Source: Silene conica
Lineage: Eukaryota > Streptophyta > Magnoliopsida > Caryophyllales > Caryophyllaceae
DNA: 64,000 bases
Direction of reading: 5' to 3'
Assembly (NCBI GenBank): GCA_029255685.2
Contig: CM055311.2
Location: 17,754,952 to 17,818,951 of the forward strand
A program made the translations under genes and the position numbers. How positions within the stretch are numbered: the first letter of the stretch is position 1; each line of letters starts with the position of its first letter. The notes below the pieces were generated by a model. That model searched no databases, had not been told where the DNA came from, and saw only the letters and a list, made by a program, of their open reading frames with translations. Positions 35,535-46,647 of this stretch are shown here, in pieces.

Positions 35535-36767
35535 CTCAGGTGGGGGTGGACATTATTATTATTGGGATCATAAAAGTTGTTCCCACGGTAATGTTGAAAG
35601 GCTGCGCATGTCTCGTTAGATGAGGTACAAAACTTCGACACATGCCCCTCTCCACCACATCTTTCACAACTGAAGGGTCCGTCTTGAACGACATTTACCT
35701 GGTACATACCACCTTTACTTCCGCTTCCCATCTCGAATTTTCAACAACTCTCCATTTTTCCTAACTTAGCCATCAAGGCCTCTATTGCCGCAACATTAGA
35801 TTCGGCTTTCCTTTGATTTCCACAGGAAGTCCCATGTTCAGCTCTGTGCACAGCAACATCTTCAATGATTTTGAGACCCTTGGTCTCCCCAGAATTATCT
35901 TGGAACCTTCCATTAGCCGCAGCGTCCAGGTAGGCTATATTGTCATCATAGACGCCTTTATAGAACTGGTTGCAAAGAAACCATTGTTCAAATCCATGAT
36001 GGGGTATGTATGGATCGAACAACTCTCTTGAACCTGTCCTAGGCCTCACTAAAATCTTCATTAGGCCCTTGCTTGAAACTGGTTATCTGCGCTCTCAAGG
36101 CATTGGTCTTAGCTGCAGAGTAGTACTTCCGATAGAAAGCTAAAGCCAATGTGTTCCAATCTATTACTCCCGCAGCAGTGCGGTCTAAATCTCTATACCT
36201 TTCCCTTGTTGAGTCTCGGAGGGAAAAGATGAACATGGTTTCTTTGATTTGATCCTGAGTCACACCATCTGGGGGTGCTATGGAGCATATGTAATCCGTG
36301 AAGATTTCTATATGCCTAGCTGCATCTTCATTGGCTGCGCCTCCAAACTGGTTCCTCTCCACCATGGAGATGTAGGAAGACTTGGCCTCAAACGGCTTTC
36401 CCGTGTCTGTGGGTAAAGTGAATCCCTTATAGAGATCCTTTGGCTGTGGCATAGAGTGACTTGCAATACTCGCTTCTTCAGCCATCATCTCTTCCTTTAC
36501 TTCAAAAACTTGGAAATATGTATTTGTTGGTGTTTTTGGTGTGGATGGATTATGAGGTGAATTTGGTTGTGAAGTTGGTGTTTTTGGTGAAGGTGGGTTG
36601 TTTTGTGGTGATGATGGTGATGATTGTTGTTCAAAGATGTCTTCTTGGAATAGGGAAGATGGAGAACCTCCCTCCCTACTTTCTAAAAGCTGCTTTCTCC
36701 TTTCTCTTAGAGTCCTCTCAAGCTCGTGGTCTAGTGGTAGGAGTTCTCCTTGAACTGACCTGCGCAT
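35369..36767 (-). pseudogene. Athila-type gag of B2
   Basis: The frame opens MRRSVQGELLPLDHELERTL. A Pro/Ser/Thr-rich stretch (about residues 45-80) follows, then the retrotransposon-gag domain with 'ICSIAPPDGVTQDQIKETMF', 'LALAFYRKYYSAAKTNALRA' and, further on, 'HHGFEQWFLCNQFYKGVYDD'. A zinc knuckle CERCGGEGHVSKFC (C-x2-C-x4-H-x4-C) lies near 35671. Gag forms the particle. The region is broken; several frames share it. Confidence 0.82.
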
Positions 36768-36852
36768 AAGATGGAAACTACAAGAACAAAGTGAGAAGGT
36801 TTAAGGAACAAAAGTTCCTTAAACAAAAGAAACAATAAACACTGGCGTCACC

Positions 36853-36870
36853 TCCCCGACAACGGCGCCA
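36853..36870 (-). other. Element B2 primer-binding site (tRNA-Asp type)
   Basis: The reverse complement reads TGGCGCCGTTGTCGGGGA. This is one base from the TGGCGCCGTTGCCGGGGA site typical of Athila elements, which is complementary to tRNA-Asp. Confidence 0.85.
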
Positions 36871-36875
36871 ACATT

Positions 36876-38415
36876 TGATGCCCGTCGTTGAGGGTCTCAA
36901 AGATAAGATTTATAATTCCTAAACTTTAACTATAGATAGCGAAAGTCAGGGTCGAACCACAGAGAGGTGGGGAATGTTTATTCTTTGATGTCAATGTTTT
37001 AGGGTAACAAAAGTGGGGGTTTGATTGATTGTTACTAAGTCTAGAAACAAATATAAAAATAAGACAAGTAAATAAAGATGAGAATAAAACTATAATAAAA
37101 GAGATGCTACGATGTTTGGGTAATAAATAGCTAAGATAGTATAAATCCTAAGTCAACATGTATTGCAGTCGCGTAAGGGGTGTAACATATCCTTTAGGTC
37201 TATGCTACCTAATAGCTCCTTTCGTCCTATGCTATTAGTTCCTAGGTCTCACAATTATTGGGTGTCAACAATAAGGGTGATTCCTACATTCTAGGTCACA
37301 TACCTTTCAGTCTTAAGTAACCTAGCCGTCTTAAGGTGTAAACCAATGCCCTTCCCGTATCTCTCAATCTTGGGTAGGTCATTACTAACATCCTACAAGT
37401 CTCCCTTTGGTCTCATTGTAGGTTATTATAGTCTACGAATCAAAACCAAACAAAATACGAACGCGTGATGGTCGACCGACCAGCTACCCCGGTCGACCGA
37501 CCTCCTACCTGCAACAGATGGATTTCGGAATTTACACTATCAATGCATATTTACTCCCTACATCCTAACATGTGAATTTAGCTACTCATGACTATAATAA
37601 AAACAGGAGTAAACATGGATATCATAACGAACATCAATCTAAACATGCAATAATAATAAAGGCTTGGGATTCTAACTTAAACCGGATACTAATAATTCTA
37701 AGATAAGAACAATATCAAAACTGAAATTAAGAAAGGAATTACCGGAAACAAGGATTAAGGCAGAAAAGAACGAACTTTATTGATTGTTGTGGAAAGATTG
37801 ATAATGAACAATATTAAAGAAAAGTGTTTGAATAATGAAGGAATAACTATTGTATACTAAAACTCTCTCTAAAACTCAATAGTAGATACTGAATCAAACT
37901 AAATTAAAGACTGAATAAAACCGAATGCCAAACCCTAATCACGTAATTAGCTTAAATAGGTGGAAAATAAGGGTTTCCTAATGACCTAATCACTTGAATG
38001 GGCTTTGCGGAAAATTCTGGGTCTGACCTGAGCTCGGTCGACCTATGTAGTAGGTCGGTCGACCGCTTGACGGGCTTCAGGGATTTCTGGACCTTCCATA
38101 ACAGTCGCCTGGTTGGCCGAGCCATGTAGTAGGTCGGTCGACATGTTTTCCTGTAGGTCTGGCTTGATTTGTCTTCGGTTTGACTTCTTGGTACTTGGTT
38201 AACGCTTCGAGTTGACTTTCCTTCGTTCCTTGGCTATGAAAAATCCCGAGGGCATAAATTTGGTATAAAATCGTCCCTTTTCCGCATAAATCTGCAAAAG
38301 AGCATAAAAGCACGAAAGTAGACAATTGTTGGGAAATAAAGGCTAAAACATAGTAAATGAGCGACAAAATGCGTGTAAAAATAAATGTAAAACATCATAA
38401 AATAGGCACGCATCA
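36876..38415 (-). repeat. Element B2, 5' LTR (right copy)
   Basis: A 1540-base LTR, about 2% different from the left copy, carrying the same paired GTCGAC motifs (37467-37503, 38034-38145). Confidence 0.88.
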
Positions 38416-38718
38416 TATATATCGTACTCTAGCGGTCCTAACTCAGACATATTCCGATATATACTACAACCAGGTCCTTAGTCCTATCTTTCTAGACTTC
38501 TAATCAACACTTAATTGACCCCGGGAACTAAGTTGAGGAAGAGTCGGTTTCCCTTTCGGTTACCCGACCGGGGGGTCTCTATCCTCTCTCCATTCCCGAA
38601 CCTAATATAGTGTCGCTCGTACTCTAGGGACCACAAACATACATAAAAGGCACACGGAACGAGTCTCAAGCAAATCGGATAAGCCGATCAAAAGATAAAA
38701 CGGTTTTAGTGAGAATAG

Positions 38719-39148
38719 GGCTCTCAGCCGGTGCCGGACCGTCTGCCGGTCGGCCGGCTGGGAGTCCCTTCCCACGCTTGCAGCCAAATTTCTAAAACAA
38801 GAAAATGAGATTCTCAGCCGGTGGACCGGCTGCCGGCCACCCGGCTGCCGGCCACCCGGCTGCCGGCCACCCGGCTGGGAATCCCCTCCCACTACACTCT
38901 ACTCCTTTCTTTACAAAAATAGGATGTATTCTTAGCCGGCCGACCGGCCGCCGGCCAACCGGCTAGGAATCCAATCCCGGCCTTCTTTTTTTTGCAAACG
39001 TAACATCCAAGAGGGTCTCTGAGCCGGTCGACCGGCGGCTGACCACCCTACTCAGAACCCTTTCACATTTTCCAAATTTCGCAAAACCAACTAAGTCTAC
39101 CTCTGAGCCGGCCGACCGGCTGCCGGTCAGCCTGCCGGCTCAGAGTTC
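38719..39148 (-). repeat. Five GC-rich palindromes in A right LTR, second one expanded
   Basis: The same five modules as at 4408-4811. In the second, the 15-base unit ctgccggccacccgg is present three times in tandem (38830-38874) but once in the left LTR, so it has expanded in this copy. Confidence 0.85.
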
Positions 39149-40402
39149 TTGTACGCAAATTTCGCATTTTCGCCTATTGATCAAAACTTCACAAATCGAT
39201 ACAATTCTTCTAAAATTGCAAGAAGAAAAGATTTCCCAGCATATTATACATACAAGTGATTCAATATCAAGTGTAAATTTCAACAACACACATATGAACA
39301 TCAAACTTAGTATCCGTCTTAATTTTGCAAAACTGAAAATGAACATGAAAGCATGTGAATACTCCATAAAACTTCAAGTAAATCATGTGAAGAACATGTA
39401 AACATACTTCCTAATATATTACTAAACTTATACAGCAACAACACTTCACAAAATCAGAAATCCCAACCAAGAACAACATAAAAAGTGCTACTTTAACAAA
39501 AAGGCCGAGTTACTCGTAATTGTCACCTTAAAAGCATTTATGCTCCAAAATCCTCCTTAAAGACGTAGCTATCAACCTCTGGGTCCTCTAGTCCAACCCC
39601 TACAACAAAAGAAACGGAATTTATAAGCCTAAAACGAGATTTGGCCAAAACAGCGTCTTTTTCGAGTTTGATAAAACTGAAATAGAAAGAGATAGAAAGC
39701 TTTCAAATCTCGCGAGGATTCCGAAAATGTAAAACTTACCGCGATTCGATTTCAGGAATAGGTCGAGATAATGAATTTAAGCTTCAGAAATGAAGAACAA
39801 TGGAGGAAAAGAATGAAACAGTGAAATGTGTTTTGTAAATGGTGAAGTGTCGATGAAATGGTTTGTGTTAGGGTTTTATATTGTCTTTTCACTTTCTTGA
39901 GTCGGGTTATTTGTTTTGGTGAAACGGATTCAAGTCGGGATTAGATTATGCCAAGCAAATGACATCTTAAGAACTAGAATATTCTTAAGACGGATCTTAA
40001 CGAAAGAACTTAAATTAAATTTACGACTTATTATTAAAATCTTATTATATTCCGTAAAATAATTTAAAATCATTAAAATATTATTTACGAAAATACGGGA
40101 TGTTACATCTAGGCTGCAGGGACCTAGTCGACCGACTGATGCTTCTGGTCGGTCGACCGCTTTTTCCTGTGCAGTGTTCTTTTTTTCTTCTCGAAATTAA
40201 CTCGTTGAACCGAGTTAATCCTCCTTCATTCCTGTAAAACATTATATACGCGCCCAAAACATGCGCAAAATCCACAGTACCAAGTCTAATTGTCTTAAAC
40301 AAAACAACAAAAGCAAAATCGTCTAAGTCTAACGCAAAACAAAACTAAAAGTTTTGACGGAAAAACGGAAATTGTCTTAAAAGCTCAAAAAATGCAAAGA
40401 AC

Positions 40403-41071
40403 TCATCCGCGAAAAATGCGGAATATCTCGGACCATGGCTTTGGGCTACATGCCGTGGTCTCCACCGTGTTTGCCTTGATCGTGAAACACTTCTCCACCC
40501 CGTCACAAAGCATATGTGACGGCTTACCTTCTTTAGCCTCATCCCTTTTCTCCTTATCCTCCTTGTCTACCTCGTCCGGATCATCATCCTCTTGGTAGCT
40601 TAGAATCCCAAGTCCTCCTCTTTGTACGATAGGCTCCTTGACCATTGGCTCTCCTTCTTGCTTCTCTTGCTTCCCCAAACCGATTCCTGCAAAAGGTGAA
40701 ACAAGAGTGTCCTCCATATTTCTCCAAATCTGAGGTGGAGGTGTAAAATCAGGACTTGGTATAGGCTCTAAAGTGGGAGACTCGGTAATAACCTCATACT
40801 TCCTTTCGGAAGTCATTGCATTACATGTTATGGGGGTCATGGCGTCCTTTTTCCTGTAGGACAACCCAAAGATAATAGAGTGTTTTCCCACCTTGAAGGT
40901 CAAGGTCCCACTTCCCACATCTATAATTGCACCTGCGGTGTGCAAGAAAGGTCTTCCTAGAATAATGGGTATATGGGCATCCTCGGGGATGTCCAATACC
41001 ACAAAGTCAACGGGAAGGAAAAACATGTCAATGCGTACGGGGATGTTTTCTAACACCCCTACCGGTGCCAT
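40403..41071 (-). pseudogene. Athila-type retropepsin remains of B
   Basis: The frame carries 'FFLPVDFVVLDIPEDAHIPI' and 'LGRPFLHTAGAIIDVGSGTL', then an acidic tail (DDDPDEVDKEDKEKRDEAKE), and ends near 'VETTACSPKPWSEIFRIF'. It is the same protein as in B2. Broken upstream. Confidence 0.78.
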
Positions 41072-41271
41072 TGAGGTACGGTCAGCCGGCTACACTCAAG
41101 ATCATAACACTAATGCTAGCCCCTAAGTCGCAAAGGGACTTCTTAACTGGGAAGGTGCCTATGTTACAAGGAACGGAAAAACTACACGGGTCTTCTAGTT
41201 TGTGAGGTGCAATGACATAAGATAGAAGACTCTTCAGTTAGAGCTACCGACTCGACTTTGTCTAAAGACCG

Positions 41272-41757
41272 TTACCTAGTCAAAAGTTTAGGCATGAAGT
41301 TTAAGTAAGAATGGACTTGTTGGACTAACTCGAGGAAGGGGACTTGCACATTAAGACTACGGATTACATCTTTGAATTTCTCGAAGGATATTTTTTCCTT
41401 CGTTGGAATCAGTCTTTCTGGGTATGGAGGATTAGAGCCTTTAGCATGTATGTCTCTCTTCAAGAAGTTCGGGGTATTGTCACCCCGAAAAAGGAACTGC
41501 TTCAAATTATCAGGCATTTCAGGCCTGTACGGTTCTGTTTCTTCAGCTGAGGTGGTCGGTCGACCACCTTCCTCGGTCGGTCGACCGGTATCTGGTACCT
41601 CTGAACTTCGAGTAGCTACTGGAATCCCGTCAGTGGTCGACCGACTGACATCACTGGTCGATCGACCTCCTCCACTGCTACTCGCACCCATTTTTTTCTG
41701 GTTTGCCTTCTCCACAGCCTTAGAACCTCCCACCTTCGCACCGCTCCTCAAGGACAT
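41272..41757 (-). pseudogene. Gag-protease linker region of B
   Basis: The frame begins MSLRSGAKVGG and carries GRSTSDVSRSTTDG and TGRPTEEGGRPTTS, translations of the GTCGAC palindromes. It then has 'YPERLIPTKEKISFEKFKDV', the conserved Athila stretch. Part of a broken gag-protease region. Confidence 0.75.
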
Positions 41758-42061
41758 GATGTTTAGAGTCCTTTTTTCTGATCGGTTTGGGTCGGAAGTT
41801 GACCCGGAGCTCTTGTATTATTTTTGCTTGCAATTTGGGCAATTTGAGACTTAACCATCTTCATCCCCGCTTCTCTCACCTGGGACTCCTTTTGTACCAT
41901 TCCCATGAGGTTTTGGATCATGGTCTCGGTACTTTGAGGTGGGTTTGAGGGTTGATGTAGGACAAATGGTGGTTTTTGGAAATTTTGCGTATTGGGCGGA
42001 ATGTAGTTTTGATTTTGTTATTGTGGAGGTTGTGGGTTTAAGACATTTTGGCTTGTCCACC

Positions 42062-42359
42062 TCATGTTGGGGTGGATGTTGTTGGGATCATAGAAGTTAT
42101 ATTCCCACGATAGTGTTGAAAGGACGCGCATGTTTCATTAGGAGTAGTGCAGAATTTTGAAACATGGTCTTCCCCTCCGCATCTCTCACAAGTGAATGGC
42201 CCATCCGACACGGCACTCACTTGGTAAATACCACCTTTGATCCCCCCACCTAGCTCGAATTTATCCAATCTAGTCATAAGAGCCTCAATAGCCGCGACCA
42301 AAGACTCGACCTTCCTTTGGTTACCACGAGAGGTCCCATGTTCGGCTCTATGCACAGCA
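42062..42359 (-). pseudogene. Gag zinc-knuckle region of B
   Basis: The translation includes CERCGGEDHVSKFC (C-x2-C-x4-H-x4-C) and 'AIEALMTRLDKFELGGGIKG', as in B2. It is cut on the right by the insertion of C; the rest of gag lies at 56648-57218. Confidence 0.78.
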
Positions 42360-43323
42360 TGTAGCATTTCGAATTCTTAGCATGTTCGTCTTTACCTTTA
42401 TATCTTTTGAGTGAGTGAACTTCGGGACGAAGTTCATTTTAAGGGGGGAAGATTGTAATACCTCGTATATTCGTTGCGATGTTTTCTTTATATAATCGTC
42501 ATAGGGTTAGTCTAAGTATGATAATCAGTGAATGTTATGTTGTAATTCTTTTGTTGCTCTTGGGGATCGAGCACGGGACCTCTAGGGGGTGGTGTTGGGC
42601 TTCGAATTCCGTGCACAAACACCACAGCCCACGACACACTAAAACCCTAACACATATGCTAACACTCATCCTCACTTATAATCTCACTATGCCGCCATAT
42701 AAGAGTATCAAACACTCACTTTCTGACCTAGCTTTTGCACACCTGATACCCTACGCCTAATGCCGCCACCACAGAGAAGAGAAGGAGAGTTTTCACAGCC
42801 ACAAACCACCCTACGTTCCTCCCTAATTCTGTTAAGAAGTCAGGTATGCGTAATCGAGTTTTACTCTGTTTTTATATACGTTGTGTGTGGTTGTTTTGAC
42901 AGTGGGTTCGAAGGGTAGTCGAGGGTTGTTTTTCTGTGGTTTTGTGGTCTCGTGTTTCGGGTGAGTAAGGGCGTGTCAAGGGGGGGTTGTCATGGAGGGA
43001 ATAGTTGTCGCAGTGGGTGTCGACAGGGATGTTTATCACCCTTGGTTACATCAGTCTCGGTATAGGTTTGCTCAGGTAGTGAGTTTGGGGGTGGTACCAC
43101 CGTTGACTCAGGGGAGGTCGACACGGTGGTACCACTGTCGTCGTGTAGATTGTGTGTCAGGGGTGAAGTGTCGGTGGTTTCAAGGGTTGTTGGGAGTTGT
43201 TGAGGGTGGTCGATGGTAGGCTATTTTAGCAGCCCAGGGAGTTCAGGCGGCTGTTCTGGTCTGTCTGTGGGCCGGCTGTTTTGGGGGCTGTTGGAGTCCT
43301 GGGTTTGTTGGGTTTTGTGATTA

Positions 43324-43371
<48 letters not shown>

Positions 43372-44445
43372 ATTATTATTATTATTAATATAATTATTAT
43401 TATTATTAGGATGTTGCTAATATTCTTTTTATTTATTGTTGTTACTAATTTATCATATGCTTAACGATATCACTCGTATGTTTTAATTGGTTAGATCCTT
43501 ACTTTAGTTGTTGTTTCGGGTTAATTAAATATACGAGTCGGGAATTATTTAAGTCATGGGAGTTACTATAATTGGAAGTTACTATATTTAGAAAGTTTCT
43601 ACTTTTGGAAACTTTCCACTTATGGAAGGGTTCTATTTATAGTAAGTGGGGTTTGTTAAGGGGTTCGGGAAGGATATTAATTCGTTACGTATACGTGTTT
43701 AGGTAGCAAGTTTCGCGTGGAACATTTCTAACAAGCCTCGGATTTAGCTGCATTCCTGCTATTTCAGGTAGGGGAAATACTTGTATATAATGATGAGTAA
43801 TCTGTTGACATTTGGTATTAACCATGTTTGTTTTATAATATCATATGATCGTTATGTTGTGCTATTTATTTATATAATTCTGAGATACGATACGAGGTGA
43901 TGAGATAATGGGTCTTGTGATTGGTGCGGAGTTAATGGGTCTTGTGATTGGTGCGGAGTTGATGGGTCTTGTGATTGGTGTGGAGAATAATGGGTCTTGT
44001 GATTCGGTGTGAAGAATAATGGGTCTTGTGATTCGAAGAGGAGATGGTCGACTTCCTACTCATAGTATTGTTTACTTGTTTATATTTTCTCTACTCAACC
44101 TCGTGGTTGACCCTGTGTATTCGTGATCACCTGTGATGAACCAACTTATTGGGGAGCAGATTGACAGGTGTTGAGACTATGGGAGCTAAGGGAAGGGAGA
44201 AGCTTGGATCCGGACCAGCCTAGAGTCTAGATCACCATAGTATTCTTTTCAGGAGTTGTACTTTAGTTTTACAAGACAGGTTTTATAAGTTGGTTGTATG
44301 AACTCGTTCTTTGAGTTTAACCTTATTTAATTAAAGTACTGTTTATCTTTCCTTTGTATCTACTGCCTCGGGAAACCGAGATGGTAACACCCTTATTTAT
44401 CTGGGGAGTCCTAGTATAGGCCCTTAAATAAATAGGGGTGTTACA
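42360..44445 (+). repeat. Element C, 5' LTR with an internal second polypurine-like tract
   Basis: The first 94 bases (42360-42453) hold the stem-loop gaacttcg/cgaagttc (42417-42435) and the tract aaggggggaagat (42441-42453). TGTAATACC at 42454 is the LTR start used by E, J, H and I. Also present: a perfect 13-pair stem (43091-43103 with 43123-43135), a TTA microsatellite (43322-43410), and a 'gggtcttgtgattggtgcgg' repeat (43915-44040). Confidence 0.9.
43322..43410. repeat. TTA microsatellite in C LTR
   Basis: A run of att units. Matching runs occur at 55537-55608 (other LTR), 58168-58250 (H, as aat) and 63122-63190 (I), so it is a family trait of these LTRs. Confidence 0.9.
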
Positions 44446-44448
44446 AAG

Positions 44449-44460
44449 TGGTATCAGAGC
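44449..44460 (+). other. Element C primer-binding site (tRNA-Met type)
   Basis: TGGTATCAGAGC lies three bases after the LTR end, complementary to initiator tRNA-Met. Confidence 0.9.
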
Positions 44461-44993
44461 GAACGATCCTCAGGCCTAACTTAATGAACCCAATGAATAT
44501 AGGAGAGTCTAAATAAATGAACCCCGGGATAGGACTGTTAGGAGCACACTAAAGGAAAAGTATGAGTCTGGGGCCCCCTCGCACCGAACCATTGGCCCTC
44601 TCAGTTTTACCCGGGAACCCAGAGTGCATATACGAGAGAAAAGGGTAGATGAGGAGGTGATGGAAATGGCGGTTTACTATGATAAGAATGCTATGAGAAC
44701 TCTTGGTATATGTGACCGTTTGGAAAGGCCAGTAAGGGCAAGAGCATGAAAGACTTTTATGTATATGAGTACAAAAAGGTGTATATTAATATGGATGCAT
44801 GAGGTGATTTGATTTATATCAGTAGTTTTATCATGTCTAGTGATATGCGGTTATGTGATCCCCGAGCCATGTTATAGAAAAGTACTACTCTATATGATAG
44901 TTATGTATTGACTTTAATGCTTAGGGAACATAGCCCTAACCCAAGTGGGTGCCCACATGAGTCGGGACTCATTTCTTCTCTTTTGTATTATAG

Positions 44994-46482
44994 TATGCCT
45001 CCGCGAAGAAACAATGTCGCTAACATCACGCAAGAAGAATTGGATCGTTTGATAGCTGAGAAATGAGGCCCTAAAGGCCAAACGTATGGACTCCGCAAAG
45101 ATGAGCACGATTATCGCGAGGCATCACCCTACCCAATTCACTGGGAGGGGGAACCTCATCTGCTAGGGGCTTGGTGCCGGGAATTCAGTAACCTGTTCGA
45201 GTTGGTGGATTGCCCCGAATAACTGAGGGTTGACCAAGCAGCCCAATATCTGAGGGGTATGGCCGGTGACTGGTGGACCGGGAACAAGGGGGAGATCCGA
45301 GAGGCAGCTAGAGAAGATGAGACCGAGTTCGTGGCCTGGTTTGCATTTAAGAGGATCTTATACGAGGTGTTCCTACCCGAATTTCAGAATAGTAAGCTGA
45401 GAGAGGAATTTGATACCTTCAGGATGACGGAGGACATGCCGGTGGAGGCTTAATATAGGAAATTCATTCAGTTGGTGAGCTATGTAGGGGACATGTGATT
45501 TGATGATGCCATGCTAGCAATGAAGTTCGAGAGGGGGTTGTCAATCGCTATCAAGAAAAGGCTGATTGCGGCTCCGCCCACCACAGTCTGGGACATTTAT
45601 TTACGGGCTGGGGCGGCGGAGAGGCTTTCAGATATGATTTAGGAAGACAAGAAGTCAAAATATGAAAAGAGGAAGGCTGAAGTTGTGACAGAAAGTTCTG
45701 GGTCAAAGAAACAAAGCACCAACAAGTATAGTGGGTATTTCAACAACATTGCTTCCGGTGGAGTGAGAAACCAGAGTGGGGGCAACTACATGAGTGGGGG
45801 TTCTGGCAGTGGTTCGGTTGGAATAGTTTGTTTCGGCTGTGGAAAGACGGGGCACAAGCAGGCAGTATGTCGCTCATCTGGGGGAAACCAGTCTGGAGGT
45901 TATCGTACGCCTACAGCAGGATATCAGGGATCTCGCACCCAGCCTTATGGTAGCAGTGGTTATCGCACACCCATGACAAATTATGGTGGGGGTGCGAAGT
46001 CTGGAGGGAGCAGCAATTATCAAAGGAGTTATAACAACTATCAGAACCGCTCGTACCAGAACCAATATAATGGGGTTGGAAGCAATCAGAAGACGGGAGC
46101 GGAAGAAAACCAGCAGGCTGGGACATCCAGTGCCAGTCAGAGTGGGGTCAAATCCAGTGGCAAGCTCTTTGCCATGGGAAAGCAGGCAGCTAAGGATGAT
46201 GCTCATGTGGTGACCGGTACTTTTCTTGTGAACTCTAAACCTACTTTCGTACTTTTCTATTCCGGTGCCACCCATTCTTTTGTGTCTAAAGATCATGTTA
46301 AGGCCTTGGGACTTGAGAGATTCGATTGGGTCGCGGACTCAGTGACTATACCTTCAGGCGAGTCGATAACTTGTAATAGAATATACGGTAGTGTACCCAT
46401 TAGAATCGGGGAAGCAGACTTTTACTGTGACCTCATAGAATTTCCACTGGGGGGCTTTGAGGTGATTCTGGGGATGGACTAG
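44994..46482 (+). pseudogene. Tekay-type gag and protease of element C
   Basis: The start MPPRRNNVANITQEELDRLI (44994) is typical of Tekay gag. Further on are gag-domain stretches 'GMAGDWWTGNKGE' and 'FKRILYEVFLPEFQNSKLRE', a Gly/Ser/Tyr-rich linker with the zinc knuckle CFGCGKTGHKQAVC (near 45829, C-x2-C-x4-H-x4-C), and the retropepsin region 'GATHSFVSKDHVKALGLERF' to 'FEVILGMD'. Gag builds the particle and protease matures it. Broken, with several interruptions; a fossil. Confidence 0.85.
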
Positions 46483-46647
46483 TTGGGAAAGTATCGAGCT
46501 TTTATTGACTGTCACCAAAAGAAAATTTCCTTGAAGGGACCTAAGGGAGTGCGGGTGTCTTATAAGGGATATCGAGTCAAACCAAAAATCAAATTCATTT
46601 CCGTCAATACCCTTAAGTCTAGCTTGTGAAAAGGAGAGAGTCTGATC

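Larger units (their letters stand above)
30308..38415 (-). mobile_element. Element B2: Athila-type gag-protease element, non-autonomous
   Basis: The element starts TGATGCCCGTCATTG and ends GCACGCATCA, between copies of tatat (30303-30307, 38416-38420). Read on the minus strand: 5' LTR 36876-38415, primer site 36853-36870 (tRNA-Asp type), gag and protease remains 36767-33979, non-coding DNA, stem-loop plus polypurine tract 31827-31862, and 3' LTR 30308-31826. No RT, RNase H or integrase is seen. Coding is broken in several places. LTR differences of roughly 2% suggest under one million years at an assumed 1.3e-8 per site per year. Confidence 0.88.
2984..40107 (-). mobile_element. Element A: non-autonomous Ty3/gypsy element (gag only) carrying nested insertions
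   Basis: A starts TGTAAAACCCCTCG at 2984 and ends GGGATGTTACA at 40107. Read on the minus strand it has a 5' LTR at 29153-40107 (interrupted by B2), a tRNA-Met primer site at 29139-29150, a gag at 27968-29074, about 2 kb of non-coding DNA, a stem-loop plus polypurine tract at 25870-25907, and a 3' LTR at 2984-25869 (interrupted by E, which holds F and G). Net LTR lengths are about 2.84 and 2.44 kb. No protease, RT or integrase is visible. Homology of primer-side and 3'-side sequence places it with F, probably as a Tekay-derived non-autonomous lineage. LTR differences of roughly 5% in the first 160 bases suggest an age of around 2 million years at an assumed rate of 1.3e-8 per site per year. 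Confidence 0.85.
29153..40107 (-). repeat. Element A, 5' LTR (right copy), interrupted by B2
   Basis: The LTR sequence is at 29153-30307 and resumes at 38416-40107 (38416-38420 repeats tatat). Net length is about 2.84 kb, close to the 2839 bases of F's LTRs. It carries a decayed hairpin array (about 29849-30307 and 38416-38464) and the GC-rich palindromes (38719-39148). Confidence 0.85.
40108..42359 (-). mobile_element. Element B (Athila-type), middle piece: gag end to protease
   Basis: B resumes after A and runs to the insertion of C (target site cagca, 42355-42359). It aligns with B2 33590-35850 in order. It contains paired GTCGAC motifs at 40127-40160 and 41552-41670, and fragments of protease, linker and the gag zinc knuckle. 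It is more divergent from B2 than B2's LTRs are from each other, as expected for the older layer. Confidence 0.82.

Noticed and set aside
43911-44040. Short spaced repeats that look like a CRISPR array
   Set aside because: Units are head-to-tail without unique spacers and lie in a plant LTR; the same zone exists in E, H and I.
45874-46296. 140-codon antisense frame in element C
   Set aside because: It is a shadow of the gag linker and zinc-knuckle region on the other strand.
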